The position numbers and the translations under genes are program-made. The notes under the pieces are model-generated. The model had not been told where the DNA came from. It ran no database searches and saw nothing but the letters and a program-made list of their open reading frames with translations. DNA of 64,000 nt. Source: Nodosilinea sp. FACHB-131. Its GTDB lineage: Bacteria; Cyanobacteriota; Cyanobacteriia; Phormidesmidales; Phormidesmidaceae. Positions within the stretch are counted from its first letter, which is position 1. The number at the start of each line of letters is the position of its first letter. Below are positions 33,439 through 43,500 of the stretch, piece by piece. The DNA lies in contig NZ_JACJOF010000010.1 in NCBI RefSeq assembly GCF_014695395.1, positions 213,336 through 277,335 of the forward strand, in the 5' to 3' direction.

Positions 33439-34770
33439 TCATCGTCCCTGCCCTTCTCCATCCTCGTAGCGCTCGGTGGCGAGAAAGTGGCCGATTAGGT
33501 ATAGCGAACCGCACAGCACCTTGAGCTGAGCTGAGGCCTGACCGATCGCGAGTAGGCCATCCCTGAGGGAATTGTGGACTTCGCACTGGGCCAGGTCAGG
33601 GCACACCGATCGCGCGATCGCCCCCAGTTCCTCCGGCGCTGCCGTCTCGTGCCCTGGCACAGGCACCAGATGCAGGGCATCCCCTGGCCGCAGCAGGGCC
33701 GCAAAAATATCGCGGTGGTCTTTGGTCGAGAGCATTCCCATCAGCCACGCTGTTCCCGCTGGTTTTCTAATCTGGCTAGCCCACCAGCTATCCACATACT
33801 GGCGCAGCACCTCAGCCGCCGCCGGGTTGTGGGCTCCGTCGATCAGCAGCGGGTAGCTCTCAGCGGCCTGCCCCCAGGTCACCCACTGCAAACGTCCCGG
33901 CCAGCGAGCCTGGCCCATGCCTTGGGCGATCGCATCGTCGGTAATGCTCCAGCCCTGCGCGCGCAGGTTGAGCAGGGTGGCGATCGCGATCGCCGAATTA
34001 GTGAGCTGGTGCTCTCCCAAAAGCGCCAGGGGATAGGTAATGGCTTCATTACCGCTACCGTAGCGAGCCTGCCCCTCCCCCAAAGCAACAGCGGGCTCAG
34101 GCCACACCGCCGGACAGCCTAATTCGGCCAAACGAGCCTGCACCACCGCCGCTACTTCAGCAGGCAGCGGACCAATTACAGCGGGACGACCGGGCTTTAG
34201 CACCCCCGCCTTTTCACGGGCAATATCGGCCAGGGTGGGGCCGAGGCGCTGCCAGTGCTCACGGCTGAGGGAGATAATTACGCTCACTAGGGGCACGTCC
34301 ACCACATTGGTGGCATCGAGTCGCCCCCCTAGGCCTACCTCCATCACCGCTAGATCTACCCCGGCCTCGGCGAAGTGCAGCCAAGCAGCGGCAGTAAACA
34401 CCTCAAACTGGGTCGGCGAGGGTTGGGACGGGTCAATCGCCGCCACCACTTGATTCAGCCGAGCAACCAAATCCTGAGTTGCAATGGGTTCCCCATTGAC
34501 CACAATGCGCTCTCGCCAGCTCACCAGGTGCGGTGAAGTGTAGCGCCCTACCCGATACCCTGCTGCCCCCAACACTGCCGCCAGGTAAGCACACACCGAC
34601 CCCTTACCGTTGGTGCCCGCCACATGCACCAGCGGCACTCGCTGCTGAGGATTACCCAACGCTCCCAGCAATCGTTGAATGCGTTCTAGCCCCAGCTCAA
34701 CCCCAAATCGCCCAAAGGGGGCCAGGATGCTCTCAATCTGTTGCTCTTGTTCTATCTGAGGCTGATACAC
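33439..34770 (-). CDS. folC: Bifunctional folylpolyglutamate/dihydrofolate synthase
   Basis: This 443-residue Mur-ligase-family enzyme adds glutamate to dihydropteroate and folates. Visible: GLERIQRLLGALGNPQ, the P-loop HVAGTNGKGSVCAYLA near residue 50, YTSPHLVSWRERI, MEVGLGGRLDATNVV, REKAGVLKPG and the C-terminal domain LLIDGAHNPAA with LMGMLSTKDH. Length and motif order are normal. The ATG at 34770 is close to a possible divergent-type spacer before glnB's terminator. It is monocistronic. Confidence 0.92.
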   Translation of the reverse strand: MYQPQIEQEQQIESILAPFGRFGVELGLERIQRLLGALGNPQQRVPLVHVAGTNGKGSVCAYLAAVLGAAGYRVGRYTSPHLVSWRERIVVNGEPIATQDLVARLNQVVAAIDPSQPSPTQFEVFTAAAWLHFAEAGVDLAVMEVGLGGRLDATNVVDVPLVSVIISLSREHWQRLGPTLADIAREKAGVLKPGRPAVIGPLPAEVAAVVQARLAELGCPAVWPEPAVALGEGQARYGSGNEAITYPLALLGEHQLTNSAIAIATLLNLRAQGWSITDDAIAQGMGQARWPGRLQWVTWGQAAESYPLLIDGAHNPAAAEVLRQYVDSWWASQIRKPAGTAWLMGMLSTKDHRDIFAALLRPGDALHLVPVPGHETAAPEELGAIARSVCPDLAQCEVHNSLRDGLLAIGQASAQLKVLCGSLYLIGHFLATERYEDGEGQGR

Positions 34771-34994
34771 GGGCAGTTCTCTCCGCCAGCGAGGAACGGG
34801 TAGCTAGGTCAATAAGCATCTTATCGAAGGGCGATCGCCCTTATCCCAAACTATTCTCTCTATTGACCGTCGAGGGCTAATCCCAACCGATGCCCATCCA
34901 ACGACAAAATACGCAATGCTGTTATCCACCGAGCGTCGTTGAGCATCATCAGGGCAATCGGCCCCAAAGTAGGTCACTAGTGGTGAACGGGCAT

Positions 34995-35021
34995 GAAAAA
35001 GGCGCAGCCTGGGCTGCGCCT
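34995..35021 (-). terminator. Intrinsic terminator of glnB
   Basis: On the minus strand AGGCGCAGC is followed by a 4-nt loop and GCTGCGCCT, then TTTTTC. This is a GC-rich 9-bp stem with a T-run. It lies 30 nt past the glnB stop and is a textbook rho-independent terminator. Confidence 0.85.
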
Positions 35022-35050
35022 GAGTTAAGACATTAGCGCCTGGGCCAGGG

Positions 35051-35392
<342 letters not shown>

Positions 35393-35464
35393 TCAAACCA
35401 GGGTGCTTCAGCGGATATCTCTTAGCTTCGGTCTATGTGTATCGGGCCTGACCCCTACAATACT

Positions 35465-35478
35465 GTATTGTCAGCTAC
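35465..35478 (-). promoter_or_regulatory. NtcA binding site upstream of glnB
   Basis: The sequence reads GTA-N8-TAC on both strands (plus strand GTATTGTCAGCTAC), a perfect match to the NtcA consensus. It lies 76-89 nt upstream of the glnB start. On the minus strand a GATACA-like -10 candidate follows about 22 nt after TAC, as in NtcA-activated class II promoters. An ACAATAC-T-GTATTGT palindrome (35457-35471) overlaps it. NtcA control of glnB is established in model cyanobacteria. Confidence 0.8.
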
Positions 35479-35542
35479 AAAAAGTCAGGTGAGCAGAGTC
35501 AAAGCGGCTGGAAAAGCAAGCTATAGACGGTAATTCAGCGTT

Positions 35543-36214
35543 CTAACGAGAATTGCTCAGCAGCGGCTTCATAATCAGGAAACCGGCCCCAAAAGCACTG
35601 ATCACGATTAGCAGAATAGTTGCAGCCAACCACAGACCGCTCAAGTCTGACGACTTCTGGTTCAGCTGACTAGGACGGCTAGCATCGATCCGCTCTTCGG
35701 TGTAAAGCCGCTGAGGCGCTGCCTGGGGCCGTTTGGGCGGCATTTTGGGCGCTTTCTTTGCCTTGGGCTTCACCATTTGAGTTAGCTGGCTGGCTAGGGT
35801 CGATACCCCTTCTCCCATAGACTCTGATAGCCGTTCTGGCAGAGAAGCCGAAGGCTCTTCAGCTATGGGGTAAGTTGCAGCCATTACTGGGGCCTCAATG
35901 CCCAAGGAGGTCGTGACAGGGCGGATAATGCTCTCTGGCTCGATCGCCTGAGGTTGGCTGACCTCGATCGCCTGCTTGAGGCGAGCTGCCGAGTCCGCAA
36001 AGCGAATCATTTCCTGGCGCAGCACCTGGTTTTGCTGGTTGAGCTGCTGATTTTGCTGGGTCAGCGAATCGACCATGCCCTGGGTAGCGCGCAGTTCTGT
36101 GGCTAGCTCGCGGTACACCGAGATCGGCACCGAAGGAGCCTGACGGCTGCCCTGGGGTGCTTCTGGGGCGACGGCTCCAGGGTAAGCAGATTCGGGAGAA
36201 TAGGGTACGTTCAT
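35543..36214 (-). CDS. Coiled-coil protein with C-terminal membrane anchor
   Basis: This 223-residue protein is of unknown function. It has a Pro/Ala-rich N-terminus and a Gln/Asn-rich coiled coil (MVDSLTQQNQQLNQQNQVLR, residues ~47-85). A basic, proline-rich linker (MVKPKAKKAPKMPPKRPQ) and a C-terminal membrane segment (LWLAATILLIVISAFGAGFL) ending in MKPLLSNSR follow. It would be a tail-anchored protein with its body in the cytoplasm. Such proteins are conserved in cyanobacteria but uncharacterised as far as I know. Confidence 0.7.
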   Translation of the reverse strand: MNVPYSPESAYPGAVAPEAPQGSRQAPSVPISVYRELATELRATQGMVDSLTQQNQQLNQQNQVLRQEMIRFADSAARLKQAIEVSQPQAIEPESIIRPVTTSLGIEAPVMAATYPIAEEPSASLPERLSESMGEGVSTLASQLTQMVKPKAKKAPKMPPKRPQAAPQRLYTEERIDASRPSQLNQKSSDLSGLWLAATILLIVISAFGAGFLIMKPLLSNSR

Positions 36215-36586
36215 GATGACGGTAGAAGGGGCGTTTAAGAACGAAAAAGAAGCCTGAAAATTGGTCTGCCCAAGGGTAGTTCACATTAGAGCAACTGCAC
36301 CAGTTTTAGTCAAGAAAAGTTTTGGCGCCTACAAATTTGGCATTGCTGAAGGGTGGCATGAATTCGATTAAGGGCAAACAGCCGTTTGCCCCTACGAGGA
36401 ACGTTGAATTTTCAATTCGCATCTGTATCCAGCAATTCCTCAAATTCCGTTGTGGACAGTGGATTTTAGCAACTGTCTCACCCTAGAAGTAGATTCGACT
36501 GTCAAAGGGTGCGGGGTTTTGGGTCTAATGTGGACTTCGACTTAAAAAACCAATTCGAAACCGATATCCAGGTATAGCCTCCTCAG
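36215..36586. other. Spacer with a GGGCAAAC hairpin, no supported gene
   Basis: In this 372-nt spacer GGGCAAAC (36372-36379) pairs with GTTTGCCC (36384-36391) around AGCC. The motif AGGGCAAAC...GTTTGCCCCT is of a type often dispersed in cyanobacterial genomes. Nothing else was recognised; both flanking genes are on the minus strand. Confidence 0.45.
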
Positions 36587-37372
36587 CTAGAGCGCTACAG
36601 AAGGCTCTAGGGCTGCTGCTAGGGCAGCGCTATCGGCCACAAAGCCGAAGCACTGGTTGACGTTATAGACAGTGGCCTGGGCGCAGTAGTCGGGGGAGGT
36701 GGTGGCGCTACAGTCGCTCAGCAAAACGCAGTCATAACCGAGGAAATTGGCGTCTTGCAGGGTAGCCATAACGCACTGATCTATATTCACCCCAGCGAAG
36801 AGTAGGGTGGTTTTGCCCAGGTTGCGCAAAATGCTGTCCAGGGGCGTATCCCAAAAGCCGCTCATGCGGTACTTATCAACCCAAATGTCTTGAGGTTGAG
36901 ATTCTAGCTCATCGACCACGGCCGCCGCCCAGCTGCCTTTGGTGAGCACAGGGGCACCGTTGGCCGGAAGGGGGTCGCCGAGGCCCACACCGGCACCGCT
37001 GGGGTTATAGACATGGTGCAGGCCGGCACTGAGGTTGAGGCGATCGCGGCGGTTGCCCCAGTTGACCCACACCACCGGCACTTGAGCCGATCGCAATTGA
37101 GGCAGCAGAGATTGCAAAGGCTGAATCGCCCGGCGGGCCGGGTTTACGTCGACCCCAATGCTGGCTAGCCAGCCATTGGGGTGGCAAAAGTCGTTTTGCA
37201 TGTCAATGACCAAGCAGACCGTTTTGGCGAGGTCAAACCGCACCTGCTTAGTCTGAGTGACAAGGGTGGCCAGTCGAGGCTGTAGCGCTTGACGGCTGAT
37301 ATCAGCCACCTGCTCGTTGACCCACCAGGCATTGGGTGAGTGGCCTAAAGGGCGCAGGTTTGAGACATCCAT
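36587..37372 (-). CDS. Isochorismatase-like cysteine hydrolase
   Basis: This 261-residue protein of the isochorismatase-like family has the catalytic triad in context: Asp in LVIDMQNDFCHPNG, Lys in VLTKGSWAAA or DKYRMSGFWDT, and nucleophilic Cys in FAGVNIDQCVMATLQDA. The family hydrolyses amides such as nicotinamide, ureidoacrylate or biuret; the substrate here is unknown. The ATG at 37372 is chosen because GGGAGG lies 7 nt upstream. A TTG 6 nt earlier is less likely. It is 27 nt downstream of mraY on the same strand, suggesting co-transcription. Confidence 0.85.
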   Translation of the reverse strand: MDVSNLRPLGHSPNAWWVNEQVADISRQALQPRLATLVTQTKQVRFDLAKTVCLVIDMQNDFCHPNGWLASIGVDVNPARRAIQPLQSLLPQLRSAQVPVVWVNWGNRRDRLNLSAGLHHVYNPSGAGVGLGDPLPANGAPVLTKGSWAAAVVDELESQPQDIWVDKYRMSGFWDTPLDSILRNLGKTTLLFAGVNIDQCVMATLQDANFLGYDCVLLSDCSATTSPDYCAQATVYNVNQCFGFVADSAALAAALEPSVAL

Positions 37373-37399
37373 GACCAACCTCCCAGGAGCGCGATTTGG

Positions 37400-38494
37400 T
37401 TATCTCACCTGGAGGGCCAGCACCGCTAGCCCAGCCGTTACCGCGTAGGCCACAGCTACAACTTGAATCTCAGACCAGCCCGACAGCTCAAAGTGGTGGT
37501 GAAGCGGAGCCATCTTAAAGAAACGCTTGCCGACGCCGTCGGGGCCTTTGGTGGCTTTGAAGTAGCCCACCTGAATGATCACCGACAGGGTTTCGGCAAA
37601 GAACAGCAGGGTCAGCACCAGCAGGGCAAACAGGTTGCCGCTGAGAATGCCCACGGCTCCTAAAGCCGCACCCAGAGCTAGAGAACCCGTATCGCCCATG
37701 AAGACGCGGGCGGGGTTGTGGTTGTGGAGCAAAAAGCCCAGGCAGGCACCGGCCATAGCAGCGCAAAATACCATCAGGTCGAGGTGGGTGGGGGCAACAA
37801 TGGCAGCAAGACCCATGAAGGCGATCGCCCCCGTGCCGCCCATTAGCCCGTCGAGGCCGTCGGTGAGGTTGGTGGCGTTGCTTTCGGCCACTAGCACAAA
37901 CCCAGCTAGGGGCCAAAACAAGAAGCTGAGGGGTAAGCCCAGACCCAGGGGCAGTGCCACGGTGGTAATGCTGGCGGGCTGACTGGTGAGTACCCACAGG
38001 CAAAATAGCACCGCGATCGCAATCTGTAGGATTAGCTTGGTGCGAGGCGAGATGCCTTTGTTGGAGCGCCGCTGAATGACCTGCCAGTCGTCAACCCAGC
38101 CAATGGCTCCGTAGGCCAAGGTCAGCAGCGATACGGCCACCGCATCGCGGGCAAAGCCGGTCGCCACTAGGGCAACAATGACCGCTACCGGCACAAAAAA
38201 AGCGCCACCCATAGTTGGAGTGCCCGCTTTTTTGAGATGGCCCTGGGGACCTTCTTCACGAATAAATTGACCGGTTTTGAGCGCCCGCAGCAGGGGAACC
38301 GCCGAAAAGCCGAGCAGGCTGCTGCCCAGAGCGGCCACAATAAAGGGAACGGTGATTGAGGCACCCAGGCTGACGGCATTGCCTAAGGTTCCATCTAGCC
38401 CGACGGCAGCGGCGCTGAGCCCTAGACCCAGCAGCCAAAACAGCGTTTGGCCATTCAGGGATAGCCGCCCCGAGGCTAAAAACTTCGCATCCAC
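37400..38494 (-). CDS. mraY: Phospho-N-acetylmuramoyl-pentapeptide-transferase
   Basis: This ~364-residue integral membrane enzyme transfers phospho-MurNAc-pentapeptide to undecaprenyl phosphate (lipid I). Motifs: KKAGTPTMGGAFF near residue 80, AYGAIGWVDDWQVIQRRSNK with the catalytic Asp pair, ESNATNLTDGLDGLMGGTGA, MGDTGSLALGAALG and APLHHHFELSGW. About ten TM helices. The start is uncertain. GTG 38494 has GAGGA 7 nt upstream and gives the usual cyanobacterial N-terminus (VDAKFLASGRLS). An in-frame GTG at 38524 is the alternative. Confidence 0.93.
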   Translation of the reverse strand: MDAKFLASGRLSLNGQTLFWLLGLGLSAAAVGLDGTLGNAVSLGASITVPFIVAALGSSLLGFSAVPLLRALKTGQFIREEGPQGHLKKAGTPTMGGAFFVPVAVIVALVATGFARDAVAVSLLTLAYGAIGWVDDWQVIQRRSNKGISPRTKLILQIAIAVLFCLWVLTSQPASITTVALPLGLGLPLSFLFWPLAGFVLVAESNATNLTDGLDGLMGGTGAIAFMGLAAIVAPTHLDLMVFCAAMAGACLGFLLHNHNPARVFMGDTGSLALGAALGAVGILSGNLFALLVLTLLFFAETLSVIIQVGYFKATKGPDGVGKRFFKMAPLHHHFELSGWSEIQVVAVAYAVTAGLAVLALQVR

Positions 38495-38771
38495 AAACAA
38501 TTCCTCACTTGCTTCACACCGCACACCATCAGGAGTCTACTGGATGATCTTCCAATTGACTACATTTAGCGCCCGGAAATAGTCAGGAAGCTTAAATGAA
38601 TAGTCTCATTTGGGAACGAAGTTTTACAACACTTAACGGCGTATTGATGCGACCTCCAGTTCTGCGGCCTCAGCCGACAGGGGCCAGCGTGTTCTCGCTA
38701 AAACCCCTTCGAGTTTCGCTACGCCCAGCGGCCAGATTCCCCTAATTGCAGCGTTTTTAGACGGGCTACGC

Positions 38772-39023
38772 TTAGTCGTCGTCATCGTCGAGGGCGAGAT
38801 CGGTATCGTCATCATCCTCAAAGGCGTCGTCGTTGCCCATCAGATCGGAAATTTCCTCGTTTTCAGCCTCGTCGGGGATCGTCTCAACGACATCGCGGCT
38901 GCGCAGGCGACCGATACTCTCCAGCCAGTGCAGAATGGATGAGTCGCCGTTGGAGGGCAAAATTGGGGCCTTGGCGTTGCGGGGCACCTGGCGCAAAGAC
39001 GGGTTGTAATACTTGTTAGACAT
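38772..39023 (-). CDS. DUF3134 family small acidic protein
   Basis: This 83-residue protein starts MSNKYYNPSLRQVPRNA and continues SSILHWLESIGRLRSRD, the DUF3134 core found only in cyanobacteria. The C-terminal third is extremely acidic (stretches of four or more Asp), giving a very low pI. Function unknown. ATG 39023 begins the conserved part; an in-frame start at 39086 adds non-conserved residues. Confidence 0.8.
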   Translation of the reverse strand: MSNKYYNPSLRQVPRNAKAPILPSNGDSSILHWLESIGRLRSRDVVETIPDEAENEEISDLMGNDDAFEDDDDTDLALDDDDD

Positions 39024-39146
39024 AGCGGTGGTCTTGTACCAATAACGAGGCAATACACAGACATTCCATCGTAGCAGAGACCCCAAGGGGGCACTGCCCG
39101 AAATTTTGCCTTATCATGCCCGTGGTACTGCTGTGGAGACTGGGCC

Positions 39147-39740
39147 ATGTTGGGCAAAGCTGAGCTATTGGAGGCCGTGGCCCCTGTCAATCGAGGCATT
39201 GCTAGCAGCCCCAGCGATCGCACCGCGATTGAAGCAGCCGCCGCCACCCTGGAGGGCCGCAACCCCACCCCTAACCCGCTCCAGGCCACCGATCGCCTCA
39301 ACGGTGACTGGCGACTGCTCTACACCACCAGCCGCGAACTGCTGAATATCGATCGCCTGCCCCTGGCCTCCCTTGGCCCTATTTACCAGTGCATCCGCCT
39401 GGCCGAAAACCGGATTTATAACATTGCCGAGGTGGACGGCCCTCCCCTCCTGTCAGGGCTGGTGGCAGTGGCAGCGACCCTAGAGGCTGTGTCTACCCAG
39501 CGGGTGAATGTGGGCTTTGAGCGAGGTGTAATTGGGCTACGGCAGGCGCTGGGGTATGAATCGCCGTCCCAGTTTGTTGGGGCGATGCAAACTACCCCAA
39601 CATTCTCACTCTTTCAAGGCATTGACTTTAGGATTAACCGCGATCGCCAAGCGGGCTGGCTCGAAGTCACCTACCTCGACGATGACCTGCGAATTGGGCG
39701 CGGCAACCAAGGCAGTCTGTTTGTGCTGCAAAAAGTGTAG
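39147..39740 (+). CDS. PAP/fibrillin (plastoglobulin-like) protein
   Basis: This 197-residue protein is a second member of the lipocalin-like PAP_fibrillin family in the window. Pattern: LEAVAPVNRGIASSPSDRTA, then LNGDWRLLYTTSRELL (the W-x-L-L-Y-T-T-S strand), GPIYQCIRLAENRIYNIAEV, and the C-terminal VTYLDDDLRIGRGNQGSLFV. It is closer to typical cyanobacterial fibrillins than the copy at 17730-18341. Probably thylakoid-associated, inferred from the family. It converges on the peptidase gene 6 nt away. Confidence 0.88.
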   Translation: MLGKAELLEAVAPVNRGIASSPSDRTAIEAAAATLEGRNPTPNPLQATDRLNGDWRLLYTTSRELLNIDRLPLASLGPIYQCIRLAENRIYNIAEVDGPPLLSGLVAVAATLEAVSTQRVNVGFERGVIGLRQALGYESPSQFVGAMQTTPTFSLFQGIDFRINRDRQAGWLEVTYLDDDLRIGRGNQGSLFVLQKV

Positions 39741-39746
39741 GCAGAG

Positions 39747-40436
39747 CTAGGCCGCAGCTTCTACCGAGGCGCGGTTCGCTTCCACAATGGCGTAGCAATC
39801 GGCCACCGGGGCGCGATCGCCCATGGCTGTCACCAGCGCGTCGAAGGCATCGCGGTGCTTCTCGAGCAGGGTTTTAGCTTGGAGGGTGGCCCAGCGCTGT
39901 TTGAGGGGAGCTTCGGCGGGCGAGCGCCCTAGCATCGTCCAAAACTGGCCCAGGGAGGCAGTATCGTCGCCGCCCCCTTGGGCATCGCCGTAGACCATCT
40001 GCTCGGCGGCTATGCCCGCCATCCACACCTGACAGTAGCGGTCAATGGTTTGGGGCGTGAGCCGCGCTAGGGCCGCTGGGTCGCTGGGGCCAAACACCAC
40101 GCCTCCCTGGCCTGGAATCCCCTGCTTCCAAGCCTCCCAGGTATTGAGGGTGTAGGCTTCAACCGGAATGTCGAGCAGCACCGCCGCCAAAAAATGGCCA
40201 GCCTCGTGGTGCAGCACTCGCTGGCGGTGTTCAGGGGAAGCCCAGGCTACTGTATCCATCAAAATGTCGCCGATGCGGCCGCTCAAGCCCAGCTGATCGA
40301 CAGCGAATACTCCCAGCCCCACGGCGGCGAACACCGCCACTACAGCGGGCGACAGGTTGATTAGCGGCCCCAATAGGCTGGCCATGGTCACCCCAAAGAT
40401 GACGACAGCAATGGTGTTGAGGGTGGTGTCGCGCAT
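39747..40436 (-). CDS. FtsH-like (M41-type) peptidase without AAA domain
   Basis: This 229-residue protein has two N-terminal hydrophobic segments (TIAVVIFGVTMASLLGPLIN and AVVAVFAAVGLGVFAV). The zinc-protease motif HHEAGHFLAAVLL (HEAGH, residues 77-81) is followed by a C-terminal helical part (QVWMAGIAAEQMVYGDAQGG with DD) as in M41 peptidases. The AAA+ ATPase half of FtsH is absent, and there is no sign of a truncated gene upstream. Similar ATP-independent FtsH-peptidase-like proteins are known in cyanobacteria and plants. It likely acts at the membrane, partner unknown. Confidence 0.8.
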   Translation of the reverse strand: MRDTTLNTIAVVIFGVTMASLLGPLINLSPAVVAVFAAVGLGVFAVDQLGLSGRIGDILMDTVAWASPEHRQRVLHHEAGHFLAAVLLDIPVEAYTLNTWEAWKQGIPGQGGVVFGPSDPAALARLTPQTIDRYCQVWMAGIAAEQMVYGDAQGGGDDTASLGQFWTMLGRSPAEAPLKQRWATLQAKTLLEKHRDAFDALVTAMGDRAPVADCYAIVEANRASVEAAA

Positions 40437-40516
40437 GCGGTCTTCCAGCGGTTGGATAGCTTAAGCGGCGATCGCTCTGCTCTATGGTAGCGAGGATGGG
40501 GAGGCGGGGCTAGGGC

Positions 40517-43500
40517 TCAAAAAATGCCAGCTTCCAGTCGTTTGGCCGTTTGCAGGCTGTTTTGTAGGCGATCGCGCCCCGCCTCGGAGTGCTCAATGGG
40601 CACGCTCTCCAGCAGGGCCGGGAAGAACAGCGCCGTCCAGCCCTCCGGCAGCGGGCAGCGAGTGCGGCCTCGCCGCAGGACCACGCGCTGGGCTTCAGCA
40701 TCCCAGACAAAGGCGGTGGCAGATCCCAGGGCGATCGCCGCCACATAGGGTTCAGTTGGGCAACTGGCTGCATCAGCCCCATTTAGCGCTGGAGCCCGGT
40801 AGCCGGGTCGGGCTACGGGCTGAAAATCCACCCGATGGTCGTGGGCCTGGATGCCTAGCCGGGTCGCTTCCACCTGGATGCCCTCGACCCCCACCACGAA
40901 CAACAGATCGCGGCGAAACTGGGCACTGGGGAATCCTACGCTTTGGAGTGCCGGGGGCAAGTCAGGTCGGTCTACCCCGGCGGCCAGCAGCGCTCCGGTG
41001 AGCAAAATGCGCTGCAATCCGGCCCCATCCCACTCTGTGATCAGGCCGCTGGCCAGAGCCTCGTGATACAGTCGGGCCATCGCTCGAATGCGGGGAGCAT
41101 CGGCCATATCGACGGCGATCAGCTCCTGCACGTTGAGGGTTTCTTGGCCGTAGGCCCGCAGGGCTGCCTCAGTGCCACCATAGACCGAAATGTCGGGGGC
41201 TTCCCTGAGATACATGGCCAGGCTGCGACGAAAGGCACGATAGCGTGGGTCAGCCGGATCAGCAGGGGCAAAGGCCTGGTCGAGCAGGCGCGCCAGGTGG
41301 GCCTGAAATCCCACCGCCTGCTTGAGCGTAGCGCTGACGCCAATATCTTGATCGGTGGTGACCAGGGTCGCGTAGAACGTCTCATGCAGGGTGGCCCCCT
41401 GCTGGGCCAGCTGTTGGTAAGTACTGATGTCGGCGGCGATCGCCCCCAGCTGAGCCGTCAACAGCGGCTCTTTTTGGGCCAAAATTTGCCAAAAGCGGGG
41501 GCTAAAGGCGTGGTCTTTGAGCAGAGCAAACACAATGCGATCGCCCCCAGATCCCTGGTCCGCCCCAGCGAGCAGCTCTAGCAGCAGCAGGCGGCTGTTT
41601 TGGTAGGCTGCTTCCAGGCTGTAGCCCGCCTTTTCTTGTCGAGACACCATCACTGAAAGCGTATTGCCGCCGGTGAGATGGGCCGCCCCACCGGGAAACA
41701 AATGCTTGCCCATGCCCACCTGCGCCCAGTCGCGATCGCTAAACCGCAGCAGGGCAAAGCTCAGGGTGGCTCTATTCTCGGTCGCCAAGCCCTGTATTCT
41801 GCTGGTGATAGTGGTGCGCAGGGCATGTTTATCTAGCTCGTTTTGTTCAATCGAGGCGGCTAGCGATCGCAGCGACTCGGGATAAAGCCCCTCGCCCTCA
41901 AACCGCATCATGCCCAGAGCCAGGGCGATCGCCCCCTCTTCGGCCCCAAAGGTGACGTTGGGAATTTTCGACATCAGCTCTGGACTGCTCGACAGCTGCC
42001 GACTCTCCAGGGATGTGGAGGCATTGAGCTGCCTGAGCAGGGCCAAGCGGGTTAGTTGCCCTGTGCGTCCTGGCTCAGCTAGCAGCGGGCGGGTGAGCAA
42101 CTGCTGCATCGAGAGTAGCTGTTCACCTGCCCAAAATGAACCTACGATGCCCGCCCCGGCGGTAATCGGTCGAGCGTCGGGGTGGCGCAGCAGCGGGTCG
42201 TGCAGAGTGCGCAGGGAGTGATCGAGCATCCACAGCGATTCGCCGGGGTCGAGCCCCGCCGCCCGGCTCGACTCGACGTAGACCGGCATAAAATACTCTA
42301 GAAAAAAGCGGTCGGTATTGAACCGATCGCCCTGACGATAGGTCAGTAGTCTGCCCTTGGCCAGATCGGCGGCGATCGCGGTGACGTAGGGGTTGGTCTG
42401 CAAAAACCAAAAAAACTTGCGATCGAGGGCCGGGCGTAGACCACTATCCAGCCCCTCACTAGCTCGCTGGTAGGCCGCCTCCGACAGGGGCGGTACTACG
42501 GTGCCATCGCTGAGCGTGAACCAGGCTCCGTTGCCCTTAAAACTGTAGGTTGCTTTCTCAATCGGCCCAATCCAGTCGCGCGTGGGCAGCTCCTGAGACC
42601 GCATTCCCAGGGCCACCGCCACCATGCCTAGATCCAGCGGCAAATGGCCCGGCGGCAGCAGGGTGGGGTCGGGCTGCACCTCCAAGACAGGCTCTTGAAA
42701 CGACCCGGTGAGGCTGGCCTGCCATTGCCAGGGCTGGGGATCGAGGGGCAGGCGATCGCCCACCACCGCTCGCAAATCCTCAGCAGCTACCGGCGGCACC
42801 TGGGCGCTCAAGTCGTAGCCCGTCTTCAGGTCGAGACTACCGGCCGCCGTCAGCGCCATAGCGCCTAGGTTGAGATGGGTATCAGACAGGGTGACCCGCT
42901 GCCCCTGAAATTTCAGCTGGCTTTGCAAGTTGCGAATTGGTGCCGATCGCTGGCCCAAACCCCCTTGCCCATCCCGCACAGCGATCGTGCCTTGCAGGTC
43001 AAGGGCCGCTAGGGGGGGCACAACCGCATTGGGTAGGGGCGTGGTCAGCCTCAGATCGCTGCTAAGCAATCCAGCCTGAATGTTCACCGCTGGCGGCAGC
43101 ACCAGACTGAGGCTAGATAGAGGCAGGTCTTGGGTTTGCAGACTGGCCTGGAGCGATCGCCGCCCCAGATCGACCATGCCGCTGGTCCGCCAGTGACCTT
43201 GATCGAGTAGCCCCTCCAGCGCAAAGGAAACCTGACGGGATGCCGGCCCACTAGGTAGCTGGACTGCGGCCTGCACACTGTGGACTGTGACGGCAGGTCT
43301 AGGGTCAGCGACATCAGCGCTGGGAGCATAGAGGGTGAATTTGCCATCTTTCACCCAGAGCCCATCTAAGGTTGCCTGCTGCTCGGCGACGCTCGCCGCC
43401 CCGCTCCCCCCAGGAAGGTTAAGCTCCGCTCCCGGTTCTGGCACCATCACCGATAGCTCGGGCCGCACCAGGGTGACCGCCACCTGTAGCTTGCCGCGGT

